Below, in pieces: positions 55,036 through 64,000 of a stretch of DNA of 64,000 bases. A program made the position numbers and the translations under genes. The notes under the pieces are model-generated. The model saw only the letters and a program-made list of their open reading frames with translations, did not search any database and was not told the DNA's origin. How positions within the stretch are numbered: the stretch's first letter is position 1; each line of letters starts with the position of its first letter. The stretch is from Pseudoprevotella muciniphila (lineage in GTDB: Bacteria; Bacteroidota; Bacteroidia; Bacteroidales; Bacteroidaceae): NCBI RefSeq assembly GCF_003265305.2, contig NZ_CP033459.1, forward strand, positions 992,001 to 1,056,000, given 5' to 3'.

Positions 55036-55617
55036 ATGAAACAAAAATTCGATATCATCCGAAGTACGTGTGTGCCCCTGCCTTTAGAAAATGTGGACAC
55101 AGACCAAATCATCCCGGCACGCTTTCTCAAAGCCACCGACCGCAAAGGCTTCGGCGAGAATCTCTTCCGCGACTGGCGATACAATCCCGACGGTACAAAG
55201 AAAGATTTTGTCCTGAACGACCCCACCTACAGCGGTTGCATACTCGTGGCAGGCAAGAACTTCGGCTGCGGATCGAGCCGTGAACATGCTGCATGGGCGA
55301 TAGCCGACTATGGCTTCCGCGTGGTGGTGTCCAGTTTCTTCGCCGATATCCACAAGCAAAACGAACTTAACAACTTCGTGCTGCCTGTAGTTGTCAGCGA
55401 AGCGTTCCTGGCACAACTCCTGGCAGACATCCAAACCAACCCAAAGACAGAAGTTACCGTTGACCTGCCCAACCAGACAATCACTAATGAAGCGACAGGC
55501 GAGAGCGAGCACTTCGACATCAACGGCTACAAGAAGTACTGCCTGATGAATGCCCTTGATGACATCGATTTCCTTTTGAAGAACAAGGAGAAAATCGAGG
55601 CATACGAAAACAAATGA
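55036..55617 (+). CDS. leuD: 3-isopropylmalate dehydratase small subunit
   Basis: Partner of LeuC in isopropylmalate isomerase. The 193-residue protein has the typical start ([27 protein letters not shown]) and the swivel-domain motif [16 protein letters not shown]. The length is normal. The citramalate-synthase-type gene follows 21 bases downstream, which indicates co-transcription. Confidence 0.96.
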   Translation: MKQKFDIIRSTCVPLPLENVDTDQIIPARFLKATDRKGFGENLFRDWRYNPDGTKKDFVLNDPTYSGCILVAGKNFGCGSSREHAAWAIADYGFRVVVSSFFADIHKQNELNNFVLPVVVSEAFLAQLLADIQTNPKTEVTVDLPNQTITNEATGESEHFDINGYKKYCLMNALDDIDFLLKNKEKIEAYENK

Positions 55618-55638
55618 ACCACCGAATCCAATAAAGAC

Positions 55639-57171
55639 ATGGCAAAGCCTGCTCCTACACAGCGCATAGAAATCATGGACACCACGCTCCGCGATGGTGA
55701 ACAGACGGGCGGTGTGTCGTTCATGCCGCACGAGAAACTGCAAATAGCCAAGGCACTTCTTCGTGATGTCTGCGTAGACCGCATTGAAGTGGCAAGTGCG
55801 CGTGTGTCCGAAGGAGAGAAGAAGGCAGTGACGAGCATCTGCGGATGGGCGAGTGCACGCGGTTTTATCAACCGTGTGGAAGTGCTTGGTTTCGTGGACC
55901 ACCACGTTTCGATAGAATGGATTATAAGTTGCGGTGGAAAAGTCATCAACCTGCTTTGCAAAGGTTCACAAAAGCATTGCGAACAGCAACTGCGAAAAAC
56001 ACCGGAAGAGCACATCCGCAACATCATTGAAGAAGTGGAGTATGCCTATGCGCGTGGACTGGTAACAAACGTATATCTTGAAGACTGGTCGAATGGCATG
56101 AAGGACTCGCCCGAGTATGTTTTTGCCCTTGTGGAAGCACTGCGACAGACACATGTGAAACGCTTCATGCTGCCCGACACGCTCGGTGTGCTAAACCCAC
56201 TCACCACAGTGGAATATATGCGCAAGATGCGCCGACGCTTTCCCGACCTGCATTTCGACTTTCATGCCCACAACGACTACAACCTCGCCATAGCCAACGT
56301 ATCGAGTGCTGTATTAGGCGGCTGCAACGGCATACACACCGCCGTGAACGGACTTGGAGAACGTGCGGGCAATGCGCCGCTGTCGAGTGTGCAAGCCATA
56401 CTTAAAGACCATTTCGGTATCAAGACAGGCATCGACGAGAGCAAGCTCTACACCATGAGCCTGCTCGTGAGCAGTTGCTCGGGCATACCGGTGCCGCAAA
56501 ATATGCCCATCGTTGGCGGACACGTGTTCACACAAGTGGCTGGCGTACATGCTGACGGCGATAACAAAAACGGTCTCTACCAGAATGCCCTCATGCCCGA
56601 ACGTTTCGGCAGACACCGCGAATATGCCCTTGGCAAGAACAGCGGGAAAGCCAATGTGCTGAAAAACCTTGAAGCACTCGGACTTGAACTCACACCCGAG
56701 GAGACGAAACGCGTAACAGAGCGCGTCATCGAACTTGGTGACAAAAAAGAAGTGGTAACACCCGAGGACCTGCCCTACATCATCGCCGACGTGCTGAAGC
56801 ACGACACGATGAAGGAGACTGTGAAACTGGAGAGTTATCTCGTTACAACAGCATACGGACTGAAGCCCTCTGCCTCGCTGCGCATAGAAATTGACGGCAA
56901 AAGTTACGAAACGAATGCCACGGGCGACGGACAATACGATGCCTTCATGCACGGTTTGCGCGATATATACGAGAACCGGCTGCATCGCCCCCTTCCGCTA
57001 CTGACGGACTATGCCGTAAGCATCCCGCCGGGCGGACAGACCGATGCCCTCGTGCAGACCACCATCACATGGGAACTCAACGGCCGCACATTCCGCACAC
57101 GCGGACTCGACGCTGACCAGACTGATGCTGCAATAAAAGCCACCATCAAGATGCTCAACAGCCTCGGATAA
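55639..57171 (+). CDS. cimA: (R)-Citramalate synthase-type enzyme (second DRE-TIM synthase)
   Basis: A 510-residue enzyme of the isopropylmalate/citramalate synthase family, clearly different from LeuA. Stretches such as [57 protein letters not shown] and ELGDKKEVVTPEDLPYIIAD are those I associate with the Leptospira-type citramalate synthase. That enzyme joins pyruvate and acetyl-CoA to start threonine-independent isoleucine synthesis. FHAHNDYN is the metal motif. A regulatory LeuA-dimer domain ends the protein. Citramalate could then be processed by LeuC, LeuD and LeuB encoded alongside. A second isopropylmalate synthase remains possible; substrate choice needs assay. Confidence 0.78.
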   Translation: MAKPAPTQRIEIMDTTLRDGEQTGGVSFMPHEKLQIAKALLRDVCVDRIEVASARVSEGEKKAVTSICGWASARGFINRVEVLGFVDHHVSIEWIISCGGKVINLLCKGSQKHCEQQLRKTPEEHIRNIIEEVEYAYARGLVTNVYLEDWSNGMKDSPEYVFALVEALRQTHVKRFMLPDTLGVLNPLTTVEYMRKMRRRFPDLHFDFHAHNDYNLAIANVSSAVLGGCNGIHTAVNGLGERAGNAPLSSVQAILKDHFGIKTGIDESKLYTMSLLVSSCSGIPVPQNMPIVGGHVFTQVAGVHADGDNKNGLYQNALMPERFGRHREYALGKNSGKANVLKNLEALGLELTPEETKRVTERVIELGDKKEVVTPEDLPYIIADVLKHDTMKETVKLESYLVTTAYGLKPSASLRIEIDGKSYETNATGDGQYDAFMHGLRDIYENRLHRPLPLLTDYAVSIPPGGQTDALVQTTITWELNGRTFRTRGLDADQTDAAIKATIKMLNSLG

Positions 57172-57186
57172 AGAGAAAGAAGTTTT

Positions 57187-57467
57187 TCGAAGTTAACGAA
57201 GTTAATGAAGTTAAAGAAGTTAACGACGATACGTTGGACCGATAAATTACAGAAAGAAGAAGAAAGAAGTATTTCGAAGATAATGAAGTTAGCGAAGCTA
57301 TAACTTCAAAGAGAAAGAGGTAACGTCGTTAACTTCGAGCGAAGCGATAACTTCAATAACTTCGATAACTTCAAAGAGAAAACTATAACTTCAAAGAGAA
57401 AGAGGTAACGTCGTTAACTTCGAGCGAAGCGATAACTTCAATAACTTCGATAACTTCAAAGAGAGAG
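57187..57467 (-). repeat. Intergenic GAAGTTAAC-type repeat tract between cimA and leuB
   Basis: The spacer 57172-57495 is filled by imperfect copies of a GAAGTTAAC-like 9-mer. Bases 57187-57247 are the inverted counterpart of 42459-42519, including the flank GACCGATAAAT. Inside, an 85-base unit (57298-57382) is repeated in tandem at 57383-57467, almost identical except for its last bases. The TTCGAGCGAAGC hairpin seen at 42518 recurs in both units. No gene or clear terminator is present; leuB starts 29 bases after the tract. Confidence 0.85.
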
Positions 57468-57495
57468 AACATATCATAAAAAAAACTAACATACA

Positions 57496-58560
57496 ATGAA
57501 ACTGAACATAGCAGTTCTTGCCGGCGACGGCATAGGCCCCGAAATTTCTGTACAGGGCGTGGCAGTAATGAGCGCTGTAGCAAAAAAATTCGGACACGAA
57601 GTAAACTATACCGATGCACTCTGCGGTGCGGCAGCCATCGACGCTGTTGGCGACCCATTCCCCGAGGAGACATTCAGGATTTGTGAAGCGGCAGATGCCG
57701 TACTCTTCTCAGCAGTGGGCGACCCGAAATACGACAACGACCCCGAAGCGAAGGTGCGCCCCGAACAAGGTTTGCTCGCCATGCGCAAGAAGTTGGGGCT
57801 CTTTGCCAACATACGCCCGGTACAGACATTTGAGTGCCTCATCCACAAATCACCGCTGAAGGATGAACTCGTGAGAGGTGCCGACTTCGTTTGCATCCGC
57901 GAACTTACCGGCGGTATGTACTTCGGAGAGAAACAGGAAGGCACCGAAGAGGCATACGACACGAACAAATACACTCGCCCCGAAGTGGAGCGCATACTGA
58001 AAGTGGCATACCAATATGCCATGCAGCGGCGCAAGCACCTCACGGTGGTGGATAAGGCTAACGTGCTCGCCAGTTCGCGCCTATGGCGCAAGGTGGCACA
58101 GGAGATAGCACCGCAATATCCCGAAGTAACGACGGACTACATGTACGTAGATAATGCTGCCATGCGCATGATTCAGGAGCCTACATTCTTCGACGTGATG
58201 GTTACGGAAAACACGTTTGGCGACATCCTCACAGACGAAGGGTCGTGCATCAGCGGAAGCATGGGATTGCTGCCAAGTGCGTCCACAGGTAGCAGCACAC
58301 CCGTATTTGAGCCAATCCACGGCTCATGGCCGCAAGCCAAAGGTATGAACCTTGCCAATCCATTGGCACAGATTCTGAGCGTGGCGATGCTCTATGAGTA
58401 CTTCGGTCTGAAAGCGGAAGGCAAACTTATCCGTGATGCCGTAGATGCCAGCCTCGATGCCAATGTCCGCACCCCTGAAATACAAGTGGAAGGCGGCGGA
58501 AAATACGGCACGAAGGAAGTTGGCGAATGGATTGTCAACTGGATAGAGAACAACGCTTAA
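57496..58560 (+). CDS. leuB: 3-isopropylmalate dehydrogenase
   Basis: NAD-dependent oxidative decarboxylase giving 2-oxoisocaproate in leucine synthesis; the enzyme type can also act on methylmalate in the citramalate route. The 354-residue protein has [10 protein letters not shown] at the start, the catalytic [10 protein letters not shown] region, DKANVL, the metal-binding VDNAAMRM and [11 protein letters not shown], and the adenine-binding HGSWPQAKG. The length is normal. It is separated from cimA by a 324-base repeat tract, so it may be less tightly coupled to the upstream genes. Confidence 0.96.
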   Translation: MKLNIAVLAGDGIGPEISVQGVAVMSAVAKKFGHEVNYTDALCGAAAIDAVGDPFPEETFRICEAADAVLFSAVGDPKYDNDPEAKVRPEQGLLAMRKKLGLFANIRPVQTFECLIHKSPLKDELVRGADFVCIRELTGGMYFGEKQEGTEEAYDTNKYTRPEVERILKVAYQYAMQRRKHLTVVDKANVLASSRLWRKVAQEIAPQYPEVTTDYMYVDNAAMRMIQEPTFFDVMVTENTFGDILTDEGSCISGSMGLLPSASTGSSTPVFEPIHGSWPQAKGMNLANPLAQILSVAMLYEYFGLKAEGKLIRDAVDASLDANVRTPEIQVEGGGKYGTKEVGEWIVNWIENNA

Positions 58561-58582
58561 ACAGCATTCTGACTCTCACACG

Positions 58583-58614
58583 ATGCGCCCGTCCCCAAAC
58601 AGGGGCAGGCGCAT
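58583..58614 (+). terminator. Hairpin after leuB
   Basis: ATGCGCC...GTCCCC pairs with GGGG...GGCGCAT with a small internal mismatch. Only a weak T-tract follows, so termination may be incomplete. Confidence 0.55.
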
Positions 58615-58641
58615 TAGGCATTATTTCATAAAAGATTTCAG

Positions 58642-59844
58642 ATGAAAATCTCCGATTTCAACTATCCCTTGCCCGACGAGCGCATAGCAAAATACCCTCT
58701 TGCAGAACGCGACTCTTCCAAACTTCTGATCTATAAGGACGGCAATGTGAGCGAAGATGTGTTCCGCCACCTGCCCGACCTTCTGCCCGCTGGCGAACTG
58801 ATGATTTTCAACAACACGAAAGTCATTCAGGCGCGCCTGCATTTCCATAAGGAAACAGGTGCCCTTATTGAAGTGTTCTGCCTTGAACCACACACACCGC
58901 ACGATTATCAACTTTCGTTCGCACAGACGCGTCGTTGTTCATGGACATGCCTTATAGGAAATGCCAAGAAATGGAAGGAAGGACGACTGGAACGCATCAT
59001 TCGTGTAGGAAATCGCGACATCACACTCACTGCCGAACGTGGCGGAACAAGCGGAACAGGTTTCGAAGTCATCTTCGACTGGCAAGATGAAAGCATCACC
59101 TTTGCCGAAGTGCTCGATGCCATCGGTGAACTCCCTATCCCACCCTACCTGAACCGCAACACGGAAGAAAGCGACCTGCGAACCTACCAAACGGTGTATT
59201 CCAAAATCAAAGGCAGTGTGGCAGCACCTACGGCTGGCCTGCACTTCACCGACCGCGTACTCCAGGCGCTCGACGAGAAAGGCATCGACCGTGAAGAAAT
59301 CACGCTCCACGTAGGAGCCGGAACATTCAAGCCTGTCAAGACGGAAGAAGTGGAACAGCACGAGATGCACGCTGAATGGATTGCCGTGAACTGCGAAACC
59401 ATCAATAAACTTCTAAAACACAACTGCCAATGTATAGCAGTTGGCACAACAAGCGTACGCACGCTCGAATCGCTTTACTACCTCGGCAGAAAAGTTTCTC
59501 AAAATCCTGAACTCCAACCGGACGAACTGCACGTCAATCAATGGGAGCCATACGAACAGGAAAATGAGATGACCACACATGACAGCCTCAACGCGCTGAT
59601 TACGTATATGGACAAGCACCAACTTAATGTGCTGCACGCCACAACGCAAATCATGATAAAGCCGGGCTTTACCTACCGCATCGTCAACCGCATGGTAACG
59701 AATTTCCACCAACCGCAATCCACCCTCCTGCTCCTCGTCTCAGCATTCGTCGGTGGAAACTGGCGAACCATCTACGACTACGCCCTCGCCCACGACTTCC
59801 GTTTCCTGAGTTACGGCGACAGTTGTCTCCTCATCAGAGAATAA
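58642..59844 (+). CDS. queA: S-adenosylmethionine:tRNA ribosyltransferase-isomerase
   Basis: Transfers the ribose of S-adenosylmethionine to preQ1 in tRNA to form epoxyqueuosine, the step before queuosine. The 400-residue protein has the start FNYPLPDERIAKYPL, MIFNNTKVIQARL, GSVAAPTAGLHFT and HVGAGTFKPVK, and NFHQPQSTLLLLVSAF near the end. It is longer than the roughly 350 residues of the E. coli enzyme, in line with a longer form seen in Bacteroidetes. No other queuosine gene is near. A terminator follows at 59885. Confidence 0.95.
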   Translation: MKISDFNYPLPDERIAKYPLAERDSSKLLIYKDGNVSEDVFRHLPDLLPAGELMIFNNTKVIQARLHFHKETGALIEVFCLEPHTPHDYQLSFAQTRRCSWTCLIGNAKKWKEGRLERIIRVGNRDITLTAERGGTSGTGFEVIFDWQDESITFAEVLDAIGELPIPPYLNRNTEESDLRTYQTVYSKIKGSVAAPTAGLHFTDRVLQALDEKGIDREEITLHVGAGTFKPVKTEEVEQHEMHAEWIAVNCETINKLLKHNCQCIAVGTTSVRTLESLYYLGRKVSQNPELQPDELHVNQWEPYEQENEMTTHDSLNALITYMDKHQLNVLHATTQIMIKPGFTYRIVNRMVTNFHQPQSTLLLLVSAFVGGNWRTIYDYALAHDFRFLSYGDSCLLIRE

Positions 59845-59884
59845 ACACAAAACAACGGAAACACTTCCGCTCGTAACAACGAAT

Positions 59885-59921
59885 AACGGGCTGGCGATCG
59901 ATTTCGCCAGCCCGTTTCTTT
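59885..59921. terminator. Bidirectional terminator between queA and the glycosidase gene
   Basis: AACGGGCTGGCGA (59885-59897) pairs with TCGCCAGCCCGTT (59904-59916), followed by T-rich sequence. It lies between converging genes. Confidence 0.85.
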
Positions 59922-59964
59922 TGTCTCAAGGTTTATCAAGCCTTTGGTTGCCCGAAACACCTTG

Positions 59965-62900
59965 TTACCAAATCACTTTCTTGCCGTTGCGGATGTAAAC
60001 TCCGCCTTTTTGCGGATGGATAACGCGGCGTCCTTGTAGGTCATAGAAAGCATTCTTCGTGCTGCCGGAAGTTTCTATGCCGTTCAGACCTGTTATGGAC
60101 AAGTCGTCAAAGGCAAGCCCTGCCGATGCTGAAGCGGGAAGCGAGGTAGCCGGTATGTGCGCCCTGTTAGCCCTTATGCTCGTTACTGCGGACGATGGTT
60201 TATAGAAACCAGGCTTGCCGTCGGTCGTTGACCTGCCGAAAATGAGATAATTGGCGCGATTGGCATCTGTCAGTGCAATGGCTTCGCAAGAGCCTTGCAA
60301 AACATTTGCAGGAAGTGCAGCAAGTGTTTCATCGGAGAGTGTCAGTGTGAGTGTAGAGGCACTTGCCGACTTGAGAATAACTCCGCTGTTTGCCGGTATG
60401 GCTGTCAACGGATCAGACAAATCTACTCCTGTTCCTCTGCTATTAAGTGCGGCTGCATAAACGCCTACCTCACTGTTTGCAGGCACTTCGGTGTCAAATG
60501 GCAAGTAGGTCGTAGCATAGTAATAGCCATCGCCGCCATCGTTCAGCGAAATGACTGGCACGTCCTTAATTACACGCAACACCGAACCTCCTGCATTCGT
60601 AGCACCGCTATTGTTCCAAAAGGCGAGATTGCCGTCGCGGTAATTGATGTATTCGTTCGTACCCCCGTATATTTTAAGGTTAAATCCGCCCGAAACACCG
60701 GAAACGGCAGTTGGCGAGATGTTCCAAAGATTTGTATAGCCGCTTCCAAGCGCAGCATTGGCATCTGCAAGGTGTGGATAGGTGCCACCACCATTAGAGC
60801 CGCTCATCGTGGTAGAAGTGATGAGAATTTTGTCTTCCTGTGCATTGTAGATGCTGATACCACTGAAAGGATCGCCCTTGAAATACCACACACAGCCTTT
60901 ATCTACTTCTGTAATGTTTGTTTGAAGAACTGTTTTCGAAGCATCACCATCGTCCACATACCTTATAGGGTCGTATGTTCCACCCGTACCTAATTTAAGG
61001 AAATAATAGTGCTTTTGCAAGTCGTTGCTGATTTCAAAAGGCAGGCTCAGGGTGCACGGAATGTTCACCGTTGTATCATTATTGACAATGCCTTCAGGAG
61101 TAGTGGCCACCACGTAGTCCGGCACGTTTATGGCCGGAAGCAACCTGCCTTTGCGCACATCTTCCTGTGTAGTCAGTTTCACCTGTCCGTCAAGCATATA
61201 GTTGTAAGTAACGGTATATGTGGGACTAACTTCAGAGGGCTGCACATAGGTAACGCGGTAGAAATCGAACACGACGCACGTGCCTGCCGTACCGATAGCA
61301 CCATTGTTGTCCCAATAACTGAGGTTGGGCAGGGTGTTGGCGGCTTGATTCGCATGAATGTACAAGATATTTGAGCCATTAGTATAGTTCGTTTGGTGCA
61401 TCGTTTTATCCGAATTCCAAACGAGGTTAGCCGTTTCTGTGCCTGAGAAGTTTGTATTTCTGGATGCGTCAGCCACGAAATAAACCGACGGGTTAGCCAA
61501 ATTCTGCAATGTGAATGTCGTGCCGTCGTTACTCTTCTTAAGTCGCCATACGTAATTGAGGTCCGTTACTTTATCAGAGAAGTCGATGCCCGATGTGTTT
61601 GCGCGGTATTTCCTGTTGCTTGCAGAAGAATCGTAGTAGATATACCCTTCGCCCTTATTCGATATGGCATTGAGCACGTAGAGCGTATCTTCAAGAGCCG
61701 TAGCGGCTGTCTGCTCCATCTCGTAATAAGGCGTAACCACACTGGTTGCTGAAGGTACACCATCATACGCAACCACCATGAACGGGGGCAGCGTGATGTT
61801 AATGGTTTTGTCAATATCCAACACCGCGTTGCTGAGCACCGTGGGTGTTTGGTTAGCATAGACATCTGTCAGCGCGATGTAGCGGTCAGTAATATATGAA
61901 GGGATTTCAAAAATCTTGCGGAGCGTTGTGGTCAGCGTCTGTTCCGTACCGCACGGGTTGCGGAGCGTAACCGTGTTCTTACGCTCATTCCATGCCGCCC
62001 ATCCGTACATGTGTGAAGTGCTACCATCCCATGGTGCACCACCCACCCAGTGGGTGTCGCCCAACACATCCGCATTCCTCTTGTGCCATTCGATACTCTC
62101 TGATAAATCGTCCCAAAGTTTTCCGTTGTTGATATTATCGAGCTGCAACGTATCCATATAGAGTTCTACCATGGCTGAACCTGAACCGTAAGCACAACGG
62201 ATTTCGCGCACTATACCGTCATAATTGAGCGGCATACTCGCTGCGCCTGAACTTGAGTTCAGATTTCCAAACTTCGAAACGATAACGCCGTGTGTCATCA
62301 GGTTATTGATGGGTGTGAGTGGCGAGTTGGTCACGAAGATGTCATGCACCATGGAGTCGCGATAGGTAATCCATTTTTCGCGTAAGTCGCCTGCAGCACC
62401 TGAAACGGTTTCCCAGTCGTTACCTTGCTTCCAGATAGCGTCAGTATATTTGAACCAGAATGGTGATGCCCATGTCCCTACTGTGGTATAGATGAATACA
62501 TCAGGGTTCACTTTGCGCAATTTGGCTTCTATACCTATGATACCCTCACAATCTTCAAGGCCGGCTTCCGTTGTGGCAGGTCCTTCGCGGTTTACTCCAA
62601 TTTCTCTGATGCCGTCGAACTTGAAACAGTTGAAATTGTAATTCTGCAAGAAGTGAGAGCATGTATCAAGGAACAGGCTGTAATACTCGGGCTCGGCAAG
62701 TCCCATAGTTTTGCCCTTGTCAGTCCAATACTTCTTTCTTTGCGCTCCAGCCGTATCGTATCCACCTTTCGGACCGAGCCATGCACCGATGTTCGTGTTA
62801 AAACTGCCTGCAAGGTTGCTGAGATTGGTAAAGCCGTTAGGGAAGCCGGGGTTGAATCCCCAATTACCGTATGTATCCCATCCGTCATCCCAAACAAACG

Positions 62901-64000
62901 ACTGAATGCTCTGCCCACGTTTAGTGTAAAGACTATCCTTCCAATGCTGAAGTATTTTCATACATTGAGCCTCGGTCATACAATGTGAATAGTCGCTGTA
63001 TTTGTTGGTACGATTGATATTGACTTCGTACCATGAGTTATAAAGTGAGAAACTGCGCCAAGGCACAGCACGTTCGCGCTCCACGTATGCAAGAACGGAA
63101 CGACGGGCCTGGTCTTGGTTGTCGTCTTGAGCAATCAGACCGACAACAGCGCCAACGTGCCAATCATCGTTGGGCTTAAGCCATTGCGGACGACGCCACA
63201 CACCTTGTATAGTGGAAGTTGGAGTAGCGACTGCATCATCACGCTTAGTTATGGTTGCTCCACTGACAGTAATAGTACCTGCGTCGCAAATGCTCGATTG
63301 CGACTCGTGGTCAATAATATATCTAAGCGTATAATTACCGGCTTCAACACCCGTCAGTGTATAAACATGGTTTACTTTCCTACCACCAGAGAAACCGGTG
63401 TGATAGTCGTGAGCCACTACAGAACCGTTTGCATTCAAAAGTTGTACACCAACGGTTGCAAGACCGCAACTTCCGCTGCCGTAAAGGAACGTAAAGGAGA
63501 CCGTACCATTGTTCGTCAGGTTAGAAACCGTTACAGGTCCTTCTGCCGCAGAGAATGATGTTGAAGAAAAGGACGTAATATTCTCGTATGGAGTCAAAGA
63601 CAACAGTTCGGAAGGCACCTCACTGGAAGCGAGGTTGCTGAAATAGGAGTTTTTCCAGGAATCCACCTCAAAACTGTTTGTACCTTTCTTTATGGTTGCT
63701 CCACTGACAGTGATGGTACCTGCATCGCAAATGCTTGATTGCGATTCGTGGTCAATAATATATCGGAGCGTATAATTGCCTTCTGTAACGCCTGTCAGTG
63801 TATAGACATGGTTCACCTTCCTACTACCCGAGAAACCCGTGTGATAGTCGTGAGCCACTACAGAACCATTTGCATCCAACAGCTGTACGCCAACGGTTGC
63901 AAGACCGCAACTTCCGCTGCCGTAAAGGAACGTAAAGGAGACCGTACCATTGTTCGTCAGGTTAGAAACCATTACGGGACCTTCCACTGCAGAGAAAGAT
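59965..64000 (-). CDS. Secreted GH27/36-like glycosidase, N-terminus outside the window
   Basis: At least 1344 residues; the frame remains open at the window edge. The visible N-terminal part holds repeats of a 147-residue beta module, almost identical at the DNA level (period 441 bases, about 63240-64000). The catalytic barrel (about 63230-61750) contains VWDDGWD, GAWLGPKGGYD, the nucleophile region FKFDGI (Asp codon at 62614-62616) and LTPINNLMTHG. This looks like clan GH-D (alpha-galactosidase or alpha-N-acetylgalactosaminidase), but the exact family is uncertain. After the barrel come beta-rich modules including one with WYFKGDPFSGISIYNA, related to modules in the C1 protease. The tail, FYDLQGRRV...GVYIRNGKKVIW, resembles a T9SS signal. 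Confidence 0.8.
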   Translation of the reverse strand, partial: SFSAVEGPVMVSNLTNNGTVSFTFLYGSGSCGLATVGVQLLDANGSVVAHDYHTGFSGSRKVNHVYTLTGVTEGNYTLRYIIDHESQSSICDAGTITVSGATIKKGTNSFEVDSWKNSYFSNLASSEVPSELLSLTPYENITSFSSTSFSAAEGPVTVSNLTNNGTVSFTFLYGSGSCGLATVGVQLLNANGSVVAHDYHTGFSGGRKVNHVYTLTGVEAGNYTLRYIIDHESQSSICDAGTITVSGATITKRDDAVATPTSTIQGVWRRPQWLKPNDDWHVGAVVGLIAQDDNQDQARRSVLAYVERERAVPWRSFSLYNSWYEVNINRTNKYSDYSHCMTEAQCMKILQHWKDSLYTKRGQSIQSFVWDDGWDTYGNWGFNPGFPNGFTNLSNLAGSFNTNIGAWLGPKGGYDTAGAQRKKYWTDKGKTMGLAEPEYYSLFLDTCSHFLQNYNFNCFKFDGIREIGVNREGPATTEAGLEDCEGIIGIEAKLRKVNPDVFIYTTVGTWASPFWFKYTDAIWKQGNDWETVSGAAGDLREKWITYRDSMVHDIFVTNSPLTPINNLMTHGVIVSKFGNLNSSSGAASMPLNYDGIVREIRCAYGSGSAMVELYMDTLQLDNINNGKLWDDLSESIEWHKRNADVLGDTHWVGGAPWDGSTSHMYGWAAWNERKNTVTLRNPCGTEQTLTTTLRKIFEIPSYITDRYIALTDVYANQTPTVLSNAVLDIDKTINITLPPFMVVAYDGVPSATSVVTPYYEMEQTAATALEDTLYVLNAISNKGEGYIYYDSSASNRKYRANTSGIDFSDKVTDLNYVWRLKKSNDGTTFTLQNLANPSVYFVADASRNTNFSGTETANLVWNSDKTMHQTNYTNGSNILYIHANQAANTLPNLSYWDNNGAIGTAGTCVVFDFYRVTYVQPSEVSPTYTVTYNYMLDGQVKLTTQEDVRKGRLLPAINVPDYVVATTPEGIVNNDTTVNIPCTLSLPFEISNDLQKHYYFLKLGTGGTYDPIRYVDDGDASKTVLQTNITEVDKGCVWYFKGDPFSGISIYNAQEDKILITSTTMSGSNGGGTYPHLADANAALGSGYTNLWNISPTAVSGVSGGFNLKIYGGTNEYINYRDGNLAFWNNSGATNAGGSVLRVIKDVPVISLNDGGDGYYYATTYLPFDTEVPANSEVGVYAAALNSRGTGVDLSDPLTAIPANSGVILKSASASTLTLTLSDETLAALPANVLQGSCEAIALTDANRANYLIFGRSTTDGKPGFYKPSSAVTSIRANRAHIPATSLPASASAGLAFDDLSITGLNGIETSGSTKNAFYDLQGRRVIHPQKGGVYIRNGKKVIW
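63252..64000 (-). repeat. 441-bp in-frame tandem repeat in the glycosidase gene
   Basis: The segment starting at 63252 recurs at 63692 (offset 440-441 bases, 147 codons) with few base changes. The unit encodes a beta module containing FLYGSGSCGLATVGVQLL and RYIIDHESQSSICDAGT. The second unit is cut by the window edge, so the total number is unknown. Confidence 0.85.

Overview
The window looks like a chromosomal segment of a gut- or rumen-type member of the Bacteroidales, closest in style to Prevotellaceae. The evidence is the gene content (dxs-trkA-trkH, a leuA-leuC-leuD-cimA-leuB cluster, periplasmic TlpA-type oxidoreductases, serine-type sulfatases, C-terminal tails ending in YDLQGR-type motifs), Bacteroidetes-type promoters (TTTG, about 20 bases, TAnnTTTG) and the lack of Shine-Dalgarno sequences. 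The genus is an inference. I saw no tRNA or rRNA gene, CRISPR array or complete transposase gene.

Positions 1-10300 hold housekeeping genes on the plus strand: dxs, the potassium uptake pair trkA/trkH, a DUF2461 protein, a secreted M49 dipeptidyl-peptidase III, an AlkD-like DNA repair protein and a sulfatase. A RhuM fragment is inserted exactly at the 3' end of the alkylation repair gene, between two 48-bp copies of that end. Positions 10400-13100 (minus strand) carry a TlpA-like oxidoreductase, a truncated paralogue of it, and a KilA-N protein.

Positions 13650-32800 form a host-glycan and protein degradation block. A promoter and a structured leader precede a 2258-residue modular C1 cysteine protease. 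A MITE-like element with REP-like hairpins, a broken ATPase gene and an orphan secreted dockerin follow. Two tandem GH20 hexosaminidases and a second sulfatase complete the block. A dockerin-tailed sialidase (44061-47291) and a GH27/36-like glycosidase (59965 to the window end) add to the same theme. Sialidase, hexosaminidase, galactosidase-like and sulfatase activities together would suit sulfated, sialylated glycans such as mucin. No SusC/SusD pair is present in the window. The secreted enzymes share several exchangeable accessory modules.

Positions 32872-36980 hold an aquaporin gene followed by an AT-richer island with an unrecognised gene and a Schlafen/AlbA_2 protein. The island is closed by a second copy of the aquaporin 3' half that differs only at synonymous sites. 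Positions 37271-50109 contain a large discoidin/FIVAR surface protein, a DUF4143 ATPase with three 33-bp-phased upstream repeats, a PagL-like outer membrane protein, the sialidase and an MG2-type surface protein.

Positions 50229-58560 are the leucine cluster. It is enlarged by a small membrane protein, two related secreted proteins and a citramalate-synthase-type enzyme, which would let LeuC, LeuD and LeuB also serve isoleucine synthesis. queA follows at 58642. Intergenic tracts of GAAGTTAAC-like repeats occur in opposite orientation at 42459 and 57184.
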